Notes: generated by a model not told the origin, from the sequence alone. A stretch of DNA of 64,000 nucleotides from Rhyacophila brunnea (GCA_022495005.1 JAGYXB010001403.1:310001-374000), one strand, 5' to 3'. Counted from the first letter of the stretch, positions 20,401 to 28,642 are shown. Numbers and translations are program-made.

Positions 20401-21041
20401 AATATCCGGATACGGTCATTTATATAATATATAACAACTCCGATACAACATTTCACGGTGAAGTGTGATACGTGATGCAAACTGCATACGTACAAGTTTC
20501 CGGACACGGTGATACAGAACCTATTTGAAAGAAGGGCCAATTTATCCCTTTCTAATTTTTCAAGGGCAGCAGTGGGTAAAAGTGTTAAAAAATAATGATA
20601 ACTAGACAAGAAATAAATTTTGTTATTTTAAATTTTATAGTCATTATTTGATAATCAGCTACTCTAATCATTTTCCACTCTGCATTACATACATATTATG
20701 TATTCTATAACCCTGCAACTCTAGCCTAACATAATAACACTTCACTCCAAAATCAAAAAATAAAAAAATTCCCGAAACCCAACTCTAGTCAGAATGGCCA
20801 CGATATGCAGTTTTTTTTATAACATGTTTGGTGACCCACCCTATATTTGCACACATAATATTTTATGATCGATTTTTTGATTTTTTACATATAGGATAAA
20901 GCTCAGGAAATAATGGCAGCCGAAAAACTAGCCTCACAACAGAGGACGCCGACCACGTCGTCAGCGGGGGTTCGTCCCTGCCCGCCCATTACACCCCCAC
21001 ACAGCAATCACAAGGCGACAGCGGAGACCCCGCACCAATGA
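2475..21041 (+). CDS. CycE: Cyclin E (eight coding exons, 512 aa)
   Basis: G1/S cyclin, the regulatory subunit of Cdk2 in the nucleus. The coding exons join in frame as 2475-2488, 5931-6000, 7278-7576, 8844-9042, 14073-14184, 16648-17079, 17500-17765 and 20895-21041 (1539 bases with stop). Basic nuclear-targeting clusters occur at the N-terminus (LKRRR near residue 18) and at residues 137-140 (RKRK). The first cyclin fold starts at VWQKM (154) and holds MRAILLDWL (184-192), the docking patch, followed by [35 protein letters not shown] and WLNVYMQ (matching the centrosomal localisation segment of vertebrate cyclin E) follow. The second fold contains [11 protein letters not shown] and a low-complexity Glu/Arg insertion ([11 protein letters not shown]). 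TPPHS at 497-501 matches the Thr-Pro-Pro-x-Ser degron read by Fbw7/Archipelago. All introns are GT-AG. The length fits insect cyclin E. Isoforms with other first exons are likely but not resolved. Confidence 0.95.
3217..3385. mobile_element. TA-flanked MITE, copy 1 (169 bp)
   Basis: Termini CAGACCTACAAATTTATC and its inverse GATAAGTTTGTAGGTCTG are flanked by TA on each side, as in Tc1/mariner-type elements. It has no coding capacity. The second copy at 6958-7086 lies in the next intron in opposite orientation. Confidence 0.85.
4361..4975 (+). pseudogene. Decayed transposon-associated ORF
   Basis: Short frames read [36 protein letters not shown] and [19 protein letters not shown]. They resemble, in order, blocks of a protein repeated many times in insect genomes (FDL..VL.TP, W.E..G.RG..E, GH..M..D..HA.IE). 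Frameshifts and stops break it. A 39-base in-frame duplication (4819-4857 and 4858-4896) doubles the [13 protein letters not shown] block. The residue pattern suggests a transposase, which I infer only from the family's repetitive nature and the flanking inverted repeats. Confidence 0.5.
5150..5355 (+). pseudogene. 3' end of an RTE-like LINE
   Basis: The frame [20 protein letters not shown] ending [14 protein letters not shown] is the typical extreme C-terminus of RTE-type LINE polyproteins (RPxGRPRTRW, then WR..V.EA). It is followed directly by a stop, a short GCGCCATT tail and a GAAGAAGAA run. It is a 5'-truncated insertion of about 200 bases inside the transposon relic at 3770-5492. Confidence 0.6.
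5511..5755 (+). mobile_element. Foldback MITE fragment (AGCCTCAATG family)
   Basis: Preceded by TTA and starting AGCCTCAATG, it matches the left half of the complete copy at 49976-50343 (GAGCT.CTTTA..AGCTG, GGCGAATTTAAAAGCGGGCGA, ACAAAACTTTCCA, TTTTTTACCGG) but the right inverted end is missing. The internal AAGCTAGCGAGTTGAAA is shared with the copy near 39610. Confidence 0.65.
5931..6000 (+). CDS. CycE: Cyclin E coding exon 2 (residues 5-28)
   Basis: Flanked by GTCATTGCAG and GTGAGT. It encodes [17 protein letters not shown] followed by Thr-Ser-Asp-rich sequence; the KRRR cluster is a likely nuclear localisation signal. The exon ends in phase 0. Confidence 0.85.
6146..6211 (+). other. Possible alternative terminal exon of Cyclin E (ends in stop)
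   Basis: After an acceptor-like ATCATTTAG the phase-0 frame reads 21 residues starting [12 protein letters not shown] and then stops at TAA 6209-6211. If used, it would produce a truncated 49-residue product. There is no direct proof; it may be a chance open stretch in intron 2. Confidence 0.2.
6958..7086. mobile_element. TA-flanked MITE, copy 2 (129 bp)
   Basis: Ends CAGACCTACAAACTTATC and GATATGTTTGTAGGTCTG with TA on both sides. The inverse strand matches the copy at 3217-3385 (TGACGTTTTTCAATATGGCG shared) but lacks about 40 internal bases. Confidence 0.85.
7278..7576 (+). CDS. CycE: Cyclin E coding exon 3 (residues 29-128)
   Basis: Begins after TATTTTTAG and ends at the strong donor GTAAGT. 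It encodes the poorly conserved, acidic and Ser-rich N-terminal region ([15 protein letters not shown] to [10 protein letters not shown]). It ends with two bases (AG) of a split Ser codon completed by the T at 8844. The LKRKHR end is another basic cluster. Confidence 0.9.
7827..8393. mobile_element. hAT-type MITE with perfect 8-bp duplication
   Basis: The target duplication GCTATTTT occurs at 7819-7826 and 8394-8401. The ends read CAGGGCTTCAAACC and GGTTCGAAGCTCTG, and CGGTTTT motifs are repeated under both ends. There is no long coding frame. It lies in Cyclin E intron 3. Confidence 0.88.
8844..9042 (+). CDS. CycE: Cyclin E coding exon 4 (start of cyclin box)
   Basis: Follows a pyrimidine tract and CAG, ends before GTTACT, a weak donor. 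The correct frame gives [12 protein letters not shown], then the tryptophan-rich cyclin E lead ([14 protein letters not shown]) and [13 protein letters not shown], the hallmark of the cyclin N-terminal fold. A longer open frame starting at 8789 in another phase is a shadow of this exon. Confidence 0.92.
9131..9461 (+). repeat. Dispersed repeat R, copy 1
   Basis: Starts ACAAGATAAAAAGAACTTTT and is shared in order with 44040-44379 (TGATTTCCATAGTAAC, AGTGGATTGGATTAC, AATAACTTTTCA, GAAAATGAATT). A shorter inverse copy is at 19711-19790. No ends or coding region define its class. Confidence 0.65.
9461..9600. repeat. Left arm of a diverged 1.4-kb inverted pair
   Basis: The segment GTGGGCTCTATTTA..GAGAG, GAGAAACGTCAGATTTTTC, CACTTTTTGA.CATAGA and ACAATAA.TAC recurs inverted at 10782-10880. 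About 1.2 kb separate the arms, including the hairpin MITE at 9997-10147. They may be the two arms of one old transposon or two opposite insertions. Confidence 0.55.
9997..10147. mobile_element. Hairpin MITE, 151 bp, near-perfect palindrome
   Basis: GCCGGGTCCACACTGGCAAC at the left is exactly inverted at the right, and the inversion continues through GCGCGACAACCTCGT and TTTTACGATAA repeats toward the centre. Little loop is left. It is non-coding; as RNA within the Cyclin E pre-mRNA it would form a long hairpin. Confidence 0.85.
10782..10880. repeat. Right arm of the diverged inverted pair
   Basis: Inverse of 9461-9600 with shared GAAAAATCTGACGTTTCTC and AATAGAGCCCACAAT. The open frame across it is not a gene. 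Confidence 0.55.
11332..12161. mobile_element. hAT-type MITE of the GGAGCGGAG family, copy A
   Basis: Ends CATAGCGTTGGAGCGG and CCGTTCCAATGCTCTG are flanked by GTCTTGAA and GTCCTGAA, an 8-bp duplication with one change. Repeated GGAGCGGAG/CTCCGCTCC motifs lie under both ends, typical of hAT subterminal binding repeats. A separate TA element is inserted at 11429-11821. Copies B and C are at 33143 and 60673. Confidence 0.85.
11429..11821. mobile_element. TA-target MITE nested in the hAT MITE
   Basis: TCGACTGTGCTTAGGAAAAA at the left recurs inverted at the right (TTTTTCCTAAACACAGTCGA), continuing into GGGCGTAAC. Comparing with the empty site in the hAT copy at about 60780 (GTATTAAATGTATAC) shows that the insertion target was TA in GTATTATATGTATAC. 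Confidence 0.85.
12720..13418. mobile_element. Pogo-like non-autonomous element, copy 1 (699 bp)
   Basis: Ends CAGTAAAACCTCGTTAGTAA and TATTAACGAGGTTTTACTG are flanked by TA. ATTCGAAAT motifs recur under both ends. A transposase fragment of pogo/Tigger type lies behind the same left end at 19394, which supports the class. Confidence 0.85.
13423..14006. mobile_element. Second pogo-like element placed back to back (584 bp)
   Basis: Ends CAGTCGAACTTGGTTATT and TTAACCGAGTTCGACTG, TA on both sides. It begins four bases after the preceding element, so the two sit head to tail separated only by TATA. Its right end is 66 bases upstream of Cyclin E exon 5, within the region where a branch point would lie. 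Confidence 0.8.
14073..14184 (+). CDS. CycE: Cyclin E coding exon 5 ([11 protein letters not shown])
   Basis: Begins after TTATGTTTTGCAG and ends at GTAAGT. It encodes [22 protein letters not shown] and RLQLIG, aligning with the second and third helices of the cyclin box. A pogo-like element ends at 14006, just 66 bases before the exon. Confidence 0.94.
14587..15165 (+). mobile_element. Diverged pogo-like copy 3
   Basis: Starts with TTTTAACCTCATTAATAAGA and keeps the internal order of copy 1 (AATAATCTGGACATTTTATG, CCAGTGGCATAACT, TTCAGGGCTGTATTTAATTG, CTCGTAATTCAAAATTTTT). Both exact ends are lost. Confidence 0.65.
15531..15751. mobile_element. Pogo-like short copy 4 (221 bp)
   Basis: Ends CAGTTAAACCTCGTTAATAA and ATTAACGAGATTTTACTG flanked by TA; the middle is deleted relative to copy 1, leaving GATTTTCGGTCCCATGGAAT at the right end. 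Confidence 0.82.
16158..16211 (+). mobile_element. Pogo-like right-end remnant
   Basis: The end GGAATTCGTATTAACGAGAT followed by TTTATTG matches the right terminus of copies 1 and 4; the rest of the element is missing. Confidence 0.55.
16648..17079 (+). CDS. CycE: Cyclin E coding exon 6 (core cyclin box)
   Basis: The largest exon, from the TTTACAG acceptor to the GTGAGT donor. It carries [17 protein letters not shown], the cyclin-E-type [28 protein letters not shown] and the second-fold start [15 protein letters not shown]. Alanine-rich [11 protein letters not shown] forms an extra loop between the two folds compared with vertebrate cyclin E. A frame running past 17079 to 17210 is intronic read-through. 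Confidence 0.95.
17500..17765 (+). CDS. CycE: Cyclin E coding exon 7 (second fold, Glu/Arg-rich insert)
   Basis: Starts after CTTTTTAG; GT joins the preceding A to make Ser, then [21 protein letters not shown] purine-rich repeat gives [13 protein letters not shown], an insertion not expected in cyclin E, followed by [13 protein letters not shown], which aligns with the HNIQTH region of vertebrate proteins. It ends in phase 0 at GTGAGT. Confidence 0.9.
17766..18180 (+). other. Start of Cyclin E intron 7, nothing recognised
   Basis: Unremarkable AT-rich intron. A short CCTAACCTTACCTAAC stretch is near 17985. Confidence 0.4.
18182..19350. mobile_element. PIF/Harbinger transposon relic
   Basis: The subterminal TTCACACGGCG appears near the left end and inverted near the right end, TTA flanks both sides (the 3-bp TWA target of this superfamily), and GACGAATCGT follows inside each end. 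The interior encodes a PIF nuclease N-terminus relic. Confidence 0.75.
18848..18992 (+). pseudogene. PIF/Harbinger nuclease fragment
   Basis: The frame gives [20 protein letters not shown], then [20 protein letters not shown] and a stop. The R..WVHP..R.R..G.F..L...L..D...F order is typical of the N-terminal region of Harbinger transposases. The DDE catalytic part is not recognisable. Confidence 0.65.
19394..20130. mobile_element. Truncated pogo/Tigger-type element, copy 5
   Basis: The left end CAGTAAAACTTCATTAATAA has TA before it and continues like copy 1 to about 19680. After an inverse insertion of repeat R (19711-19790), a transposase relic follows on the minus strand. No right end was found. 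Confidence 0.7.
19807..20075 (-). pseudogene. Pogo/Tigger DDE transposase fragment
   Basis: On the minus strand [18 protein letters not shown] in one frame and [37 protein letters not shown] in another match the first catalytic Asp region (NADET..FW) and the following block of Tigger/pogo transposases. One frameshift joins them. It is flanked by the non-autonomous family's own terminus, so it may be a relic of the mobilising element. Confidence 0.75.
20345..20515. repeat. Two-unit tandem repeat with TTCACGGTGAA palindrome
   Basis: GATACAACATTTCACGGTGA and the following AGTGTGATACG, CATACGTACAA and TTCCGGA/ATCCGGA blocks occur twice with a period of about 90 bases (20351-20416 and 20441-20510). 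Each unit holds the perfect palindrome TTCACGGTGAA. Confidence 0.65.
20519..20602 (-). mobile_element. Fragment of a hAT-like MITE (family of 43705-43906)
   Basis: TATTTGAAAGAAGGGCCAAT and CAGTGGGTAAAAGTGTT occur in the same order in the inverse of 43801-43900. The terminal repeat is missing here. Confidence 0.55.
20895..21041 (+). CDS. CycE: Cyclin E last coding exon with Fbw7-type degron
   Basis: Starts after ACATATAG; encodes [16 protein letters not shown], a Thr/Pro-rich stretch and [11 protein letters not shown], then stops at TGA 21039-21041. The Thr-Pro-Pro-His-Ser order matches the phosphodegron around Thr380 of the human protein. Confidence 0.92.
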   Translation, partial: DKAQEIMAAEKLASQQRTPTTSSAGVRPCPPITPPHSNHKATAETPHQ

Positions 21042-24000
21042 CTGACCCCCGCTGTGCTCCTCTGTTTTATCCTCCTCTTCACGTGGCTACTTAAACCCAT
21101 CACCAGACACATGCGGTGAATGCACCATTTTTGGAGGGTATACAATATGTACCTGTGACGTGTTTGTGCCATTATACAAAATACTATCAATAATATAATT
21201 GTGATGGCATGTCCTAAATGCGTGTGAAATGAAATCTCTTGTGGAAAACAATGACTGATCTCAATTGATTGCACACCTGTATATATGTATTTAAAAGAAT
21301 TTGACGAGACATAAGGAGGCAAATTGGAAACACTGGTTTGTTGGGATTTTTGACTGAACCGAGTCGTGTTGAAAGAGACGATTGTGGGAGCTGTGCAAAA
21401 ACTGACATGTATATTTTATTATGTCTTATCTTGAAAGAAGATATTGCTTTATTTTTGTATGTTTATAAAATGGTGTATAGTTTTATTACATTGTGTACAG
21501 ATTGACAAACTTGACCCAAACTTTGTAGTGATAAGTCGACAAATTATTTTGTGTTCATTTCTATTTTATTTATCTTTACATAATACTTAAACATTATTTA
21601 ATTATCGCACCCTGGAGGCTTATTTCAGCAGGTGCGTTTACTCGTGGGCAAAAATTAAAATATGTGGAGCCGATGAATAGCAATTGCTTTAATGTGAGTT
21701 ACAGCGTCAAATATGTATTGAATGTTCTTTTAAAAGCCTAAAAGTCAATCCCGTGTTTGACACGTAAATCTCGGAAGCTAACATTTGTAAGCGGTAAAAT
21801 AACAGCTTTCATAAAGTTATGCTCTATTTCATATCTTTGCCATAATTCATCAATTGTTTATCAAATCGTTAATATCTGAAATATTATCAAATATATCATT
21901 AATTTGGGCGTTGATGGTTTCAGCAATTACACGGAAATGCTGTGAAATACCAAAATATCTTTCATTCAGTACATTCTCGAATTTGATAGAATGAAAATCA
22001 TAGCCTAGCCTTACCCGAACTAACCTAATGTCACCTAACCTCACCTGACATACCTTAACTCGAAATAACTACCTAACCCAACCTAACCTAACAACTGCAA
22101 CAGTGAAAGTTAGTGGATAAAACCCGAAACAGATTGTTATTATGTCAGGTGAGTTCACATGAAAAGTCTGCAGTGTCGTCAGTATTTAATCTTTTCCACG
22201 CGGACGGTACACCTGTTGTACACTAATTAATCAATATAATTAGCATGTTATTTAAATGCGGTAATTAAATAGTAATTAAATGTTCCGCGGTCAACAAGTT
22301 AAATATTTCAGAACAACATTGATGTCTCCTCAAGCGTGTCACATCCATACCACCCCACCAACCTCAAGTGTGATAAAACATTCTTTTATTTTTTAGTAAA
22401 TTTACACACTTTTAACTCACATGATCTCATGTGTCTTTGTTCTTAGCGGTCTGTTTGTGATTAAAAATAGACTAGATTTTAATTGTAAAAGTCAGAGAAC
22501 ATGATATTGTATACAATTGCTTTATTTCTGATTATCAACATTGAAAATTGGAAGAGAGCTATTTTAGATGACGGATAATGTTTTTGTAGGTTGGTTTTTA
22601 TTTTTGAATGTTCTGGTGGACGTCATAGCAATCTGTTTCTGGTCTAGATTGGTCACATTGAAACAGTGAAAGCCTGAGATACATTGGTATTTGGTGAAAT
22701 TTCATATATATACCATTTGTGTTTGGAGATTAACCGTTCTGAAGTGAAATAGCCATGAATAAAGTAATGAGTTAATTGAAATTCTGATATCATTGTGTCA
22801 ATTTAGGTTTAGATGGTTTTCCTGGTTTTAAAGTAAAATAATGATAAATGTTGCTACTGTTAGCATGAATAAAATTTAAATTAATATTCCAGCAAAATCA
22901 CTTGTATTTACATTTTACCAATATGCAATAATGTCGAATCCGTTGAGTGTTGACGCACCTACCTGAATAAGCCTGCGGTGCAAATAGTAATACGCCCTAA
23001 CCAAAGAGAGCTTCAGGAATCTGGCCCGGTTTTAACTGTGCGTTTTTTCTATTTAAAAGAAGTCTTAACTACTGTGTTTGCTAAATTTCAAGAGCATGTT
23101 CACTGTTCACGCTTAAATGGACAGATATAGCACCAACAGGAAATTGAAAACTACTAAATATTATGTTCCAAGTGAGAATTCGATTATGTATATTATATTG
23201 AGTGTATTTTAGTACATATAAGATAATTCATCGTAATATATTAATCTTGCGTATTATATAGTCCGATGGCATTTATGGGTAAGTATGTTTCGTCAATATA
23301 TGCGAGGAGAAAAATAAAATAAATCTGCCAAGCGTTTTAAATAAAAATGCATATTTTTGGTGAATGCCATAATCTTTCTCTTTGTTCAACAATGAATAAT
23401 TGTTTGTCAAGAGCATGATTAATTATATTGTAAAATATCTGTATGATTCCTTCTTAACAACCTTCTGTAATACTAGTACATTCGAAACAAATCCTGCCAC
23501 CTGTTACACGACATTACCTATCACACAAAATTAATAAAAGAAATATAGGTATGTAACCTAAATACATCTGAAGTTTTGGTTGAAGTTTTTGATCAGAATG
23601 TGCTAAATATTTTTTTTTTTTGTCGATTGGCGAAATGTGGGTCATAAAAAACAATGATGTGAATTTAAATTTGTCGGTTGGTGGCATTAATTTATTGAAT
23701 GAAGGGGTTGTTTAAAATTATTACTCCGAAACTGATTAAATGACCTATCTATATGTACTCCCTTTTACTATAAACTGGACAGGAAGGAACCAATCCATAC
23801 TTAACAAAACAAATTAAATGCACGCAAAGATAAGGAATTTATTTTTAATACAAAATATATTATAATGTATTGTTTTTGCATGTTTTTCATGTGCAAAAAT
23901 TTAAAAGCGTCCTTTGTAGTTTCCTTCTGCAAAATTTGGTAATATTCAATATTCTGCTTTGCTGCAACTGTATAGTGAAAAAAAAATCACAAGATTCTTT

Positions 24001-26250
24001 GTATTGTTCATTAGTTCAAATGTAATTATTGTTATACATCAGATTGTGCCTTATTTCAAAATATGTACAGTATGTATAAATAAAATTGTGAGAGTGCAAT
24101 GAGTAGAATAATTATTCATTGCTGTAGTAATAATTCTAATATTTAATATAATGTGTATCTTAATTATATTATTATTTATTTCTTCTGTAGGATAGGACAT
24201 GTTTTATTATTACATTTAAACATTTTTAGATTTGCAGTTGTGTGGTCATTCATATTATGTGAAATAGTCTAGGTTTATATGGAAAAAGGTACGTGTTTTT
24301 AGGGTTGAGATATAATTTGATGTATCAATATTTCAGATCATCTAATTGTAGTGCATTTGCCAGGCTATTAATTAGATTAACTAATGGGATAACAAGTCAA
24401 ATATTGCTGTGATAAAGCAAAAATAACGTCAGTTTCTCATCTGAAAATAAATTTCCAATATTTTTCTAGGAACTGGTAAAGTTAATTTAATAATATTGTT
24501 GTTAGTTTCATTTCTCTGACCAGTTGACATGACGTACAAAATTATCTCTTTACAAAAAAAAAAAAAACCTATATTTAATTACATATGTGTAGGGAAAATA
24601 GATGGTGATTTTATGGGAAGATAGAAAAAAATTAAAATTTAGTGTCTTCGAGGTGTGGGCTAAAACTTTTATCGGTTTCTGATTTTAATTATGAAGTATA
24701 TTATAATAATTATAATGTAATAAATTGTTTATTGGAGACCTCTGTATACAAATATTTTGCCGTCTGTTTATTATTTGTTTAATTAACAATCATTTATAAA
24801 ACAACAAAAGAAATGGAAAATTATGCAAGTCAATAATTTATTAGTCTCATGCAAAATTTTGAACGGGATAAATCATGTTTCACAATATTTTTCATTTGTG
24901 CAATACATATATTTATACACTCAGAATACTTTCAGACTGAGCCCATATACAAAAAAAATACTGTTATAGGTATATTCTAAACTGATATTTTTAAATGTTG
25001 GTACAACCATCAATATGGTCTCATTTTAGTGTAGATCTTAATATTTCGAATGTCAAACATTGCTATAGTCTGAAAATAAAGAATGTGTTTTTTCAGAGGT
25101 AACGGCTTTGTGGGTTAATTTTAATAAGTGACATTTTAGTGCCAATACATAGACTGGGTACATTATTGTATCAATAGATTGTAGACTAAAGTTGCAGTTT
25201 ATCCATCACAATGGTTACTGGAATATTTTCCCGATTTTCTCAAATTATTAAAACAAATGTTTATATTAAACGGAAGGAAGTTTGACAACTGTAAGGGAAC
25301 GATATGACCGGTTGGTTATGATAATGAGATTGGCTCTGGAAGCCGGGCTCAATGATTGCTGGAAAAATATTGCTTGTAAGGACACGGCATACAATAGTGG
25401 GATGTCACATTTTTAAACAAGTGAATAATATCATGTTTTTATTATATTAGTTAATATGCCACTGCATGATTCTTTTACGCTGTTTACGGGTACCCACCTA
25501 TTTTATTTCTGTACAGTTTTTGTGTTTGTTATTCAGGAACATTGCCCCTCTTTTGCCACGCACGGTTCGATTTTGAATTTGCATATTATTTCATACTTTC
25601 TGGCATTTTGCCAATGATTTCTTTGATGTTGTACATAATCATTTTATGTGTTTTAATATTATATTAAAATATTTTATATTAATAATATGTGTCGGATTCA
25701 CCATTTTATGTATCTCGACATGCATGTAAAACCCTTTTGTTTTGAATTTCTCTTGTTTAACTGCATTTGTTTTATTGAAGCGTGCCTGTCCTTAATCACG
25801 CACTTATTCTGGCATAGAGTTAATTTGTGGCAATGTGTAGTTTAATTGATTTGGAGTGATGTAAGTGCCTAGGCCCTAGATAATTGAATGATATGTATAT
25901 TATATTTTTTCAGAAGTTGACTTTTTTAAAAGAGTAAAATATATTTTTGATAAATAACTTAACCAATCTTTTTATTCAACCCTTTTCCTCCCTCGACTGA
26001 TTTTACACATCTAGACTCGTATCGTCTGCAACGTATCGAATACGTTGATGTGACATCGTTATTCACAAAACACATGTGTTATCTTATGGACCTTCCCACA
26101 CTGCTGGAACAAAACATTCTAGTTAAAAAACATCTGGAGGCACATGCAGCGCAGGAGTTATATTCCCGAATTGTCGTGCTTCTTCATTCATTTTGGCTTG
26201 CCGAGTAACGTCACTGTCATCGCACGGAAAGTTCCATGTTTCACTCAGTT
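21042..26250 (+). other. Probable long Cyclin E 3' UTR and downstream DNA, transposon-poor
   Basis: No coding exon, RNA gene or transposon terminus was recognised over about 5 kb, in contrast to the introns. The first AATAAA after the stop is at 22758-22763; others occur near 22868, 23310 and 24076, so the true 3' end is not determined. A CCTAA-rich patch lies at 22000-22095. Confidence 0.45.
22000..22095. repeat. Degenerate CCTAA-rich tract
   Basis: CCTAGCC, CCTTACC, CCTAACCTCACC and CCCAACCTAACCTAAC repeats resemble the insect telomeric unit CCTAA/TTAGG but with many changes. It could be an interstitial telomere-like tract or a simple-sequence expansion. Confidence 0.45.
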
Positions 26251-26307
26251 TTGATTTATGACTAGCATCCCAGTCGAGACAATTTTCAATGTGCGACTGG
26301 GCTTACC

Positions 26308-26541
26308 TTTAGGTTCATCGCACATTACGACGGGTCAATGCAACCACACATCGCAGGAAGTAGCAGTCTGGGGTGTAAATTTCAGGGACAGATCAGATAT
26401 GGGGATACGATGGAGGAGTCACACGGCCCATCAATCTGCGGCACCATCCAGTCAGTCTTTTTGAAATGTACACCTAGACTGCTACCTACTTCCTGTGTTT
26501 GGTGTTTGCGTCTAGCCATCGTAATGTGCGACGAGCCATTA
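26308..26541. mobile_element. Foldback MITE
   Basis: TCATCGCACATTACGACGG at the left is inverted as CGTAATGTGCGACGAG at the right, and similarity continues inward through AGGAAGTAGCAGTCT / AGACTGCTACC.ACTTCCTG. Open frames across it are by-products of the palindrome. Confidence 0.65.
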
Positions 26542-26661
26542 CCTACAAGAATTTCAAGATACTGTAGATGCTCATCTGTCGTGCGATATTAGAGAAAACT
26601 AGGATTTCGAATGGAATTTGGAAAATAGCTATACATACTACTACTTTAAAAGGGAGCAGAC

Positions 26662-26800
26662 ACGGCATTGTAGTCGACGTGCGTAGACGTTCGTCAACGC
26701 AGGGTCTTATTTGATTCTATCAGCAGCCGATTAGAATCACTAATTACATTTATTGGAATAAAATATGACCCTGCGTTGACGCATGTCAACTGCAATGTCA
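26662..26800. mobile_element. Short inverted-repeat element (139 bp)
   Basis: GTCAACGCAGGGTC near 26694 is inverted as GACCCTGCGTTGAC at 26767-26780, and the outer ACGGCATTGTAGTCGACGTG pairs with CATGTCAACTGCAATGTCA. Target duplication not clear. Confidence 0.6.
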
Positions 26801-26811
26801 TATATCTACAG

Positions 26812-27860
26812 CAGGGGTGGCCAACCTGTTGCATACCATGTGCCAATTTTCTTCACAGATGAGGTCAGATGCGCCATACAACTCGAGCACCTTTTCTACC
26901 TTCTTACGTTCACGGTTGGGGTTGGAAAATAGGTATTGTATCTGCTTCGCTTAGTGGAGGAAAAGGAATAACTCAATCACGCAATTAAATTAATTGATTT
27001 ATGCCATTCAAAAAACACATGTTTATTGGAACACCAATCTACAATATTCAGAAATGACCTCTTGGACGAGAGGGTGATCGGCCGGAGAGTCTCGTTTGGT
27101 GAAGATAACTCTGGACCACAGTTGTTAGGTGTGATGAGAGAGAGAGATAGCTTTGAGCGGGATGGAGCACTGAGAGCTTACGAGCGTTTGGATTTCGCTA
27201 GTCTTTCAATGTTTGGTGTTAAATTTGTTACTGAGAGCAGCAGAGAATCCTTCAAATTTGAATCAGTTGTTTGCGACCTTGTTTTGCTTTTAATCAATTT
27301 CAGGGCAATGAACGCCATAAATTAATTATGTCAGAAGCATTTTGATCTGGAAAAATGTCATCAAATTTCATTTTCAATAATGAATTTGTTTTTAAATCAA
27401 TCAGTTCCATTTGCATGTTACTAGGCATCTGCATTAAATTTTGTTTACTATGTGAAAATGGGTTTTTAAATGCGAGCATGCAGTTTTCTTCTTAAGCAAA
27501 ATCATATATTTAACAACAAAATCATATTGATATAAATATATATCAATATATTTGGTCAAATTGCTATTATCCGCAGCACATTCATTCTGCTCTTTCAAGT
27601 GTGGAAATTGACTCAAATCCTCATTTTCTAACTGAGAGATGAACAGTTTCAATTTCATTTTGTTCCTACAATTGTAAACTGTCAAAAAATGGGACGAACT
27701 GATGAGTAAGAAGGCTGTATGACCGAGAGCACTCAGGTGTTGAAAATATGAAGATGGATTCAGTTATGGAGCCTACTTCAAAAGAATAAGTAGGCGCCAA
27801 GATGCAATGCGCCACTTGTAACTTGAACTTGAAACCTGTGTTATGCAGAAATAGTGGCTT
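26812..27860 (-). mobile_element. hAT (Buster-like) transposon relic
   Basis: The terminus CAGGGGTGGCCAAC at 26812 is a typical hAT end. Transposase relics are on the minus strand from about 27700 to 27030, so this terminus is the 3' end. The 5' end was not found. Confidence 0.7.
27030..27685 (-). pseudogene. hAT transposase C-terminal relic
   Basis: The minus-strand frame at 27434-27685 reads KLKLFISQLENEDLSQFPHL, matching the LF..QL....L.HFP block of Buster-type hAT proteins. Further on, IKSKTRSQTTDSNLKDSLLL and TPNIERLANPKRSQ match the C-terminal dimerisation block (IKSK.RS.LTDEHL, P.I..L...K..Q). Frameshifts and missing segments break it. Confidence 0.72.
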
Positions 27861-27965
27861 TCCTCCTAGTCAAATTTGGAATGAAAATCACAATTTTATT
27901 ACCAAAACACAAAATAGCTGTTATACGGTTGTATGAACAATATAAGGTTGTGTAAATTGAACGTA

Positions 27966-28191
27966 GTTATGCAGAATGTAGTCAGTCCACAATAATGTCG
28001 AACTGAGATAATTGCACTTTAGCAACAACATGATATTAAAAATGTAAAATTGTAAATAGTATTTTATTTCAAGAATAATTTTTTGCGGATTGGCTATTTT
28101 CAGCAGAACGTAGAGAAAACCTTCTCGCATCTGATCTATATCATATCTCATTTTTTAAATTTTTTTGTGGACTGGCTACTTTCTGCATAAC
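27966..28191. mobile_element. TA-flanked MITE (226 bp)
   Basis: GTTATGCAGAATGTAGTCAG and the inverse CTACTTTCTGCATAAC end the element, TA on each side. An internal ATTGGCTATTTTCAGCAGAA is a degenerate extra copy of the end. The minus-strand frame across it is not a gene. Confidence 0.75.
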
Positions 28192-28642
28192 TAGAATTGA
28201 TGTTGATTGGTTTTACAAATACGGGAGATTTTAGTTAGGAAGCAATTTTTCTTGTTCTCACCACAGCCTCTCTCTTGATGGTACTTCATTACTAATGGTA
28301 ACCAAAATTATAGTAGGTACTTCACCTCCACAAACTATTATGAGGTTGCATTTTTATGAATGCATTAGTTTACTGGTTTTAATAATGGAGGATTTCATTG
28401 AACAGCGACGTAGTGCTAACAGCAACGCGTTTGTTTGACGCAAATGACGCAACCGATTCGTCAAAATATTAAAAGGAGGTCTCAGAAGAGCCAAAACCAA
28501 CCTCAAAATTATTGAATTATATTGAAAATTTAAAAAAAGATGCGTATTTCTCAGAAACTGAGTAGGTATACAATATTACCTACACAAAGTATAACGAAAT
28601 TGCTACATTAAATTTGTAGTTCGGTAAATTAATATATAAAAC

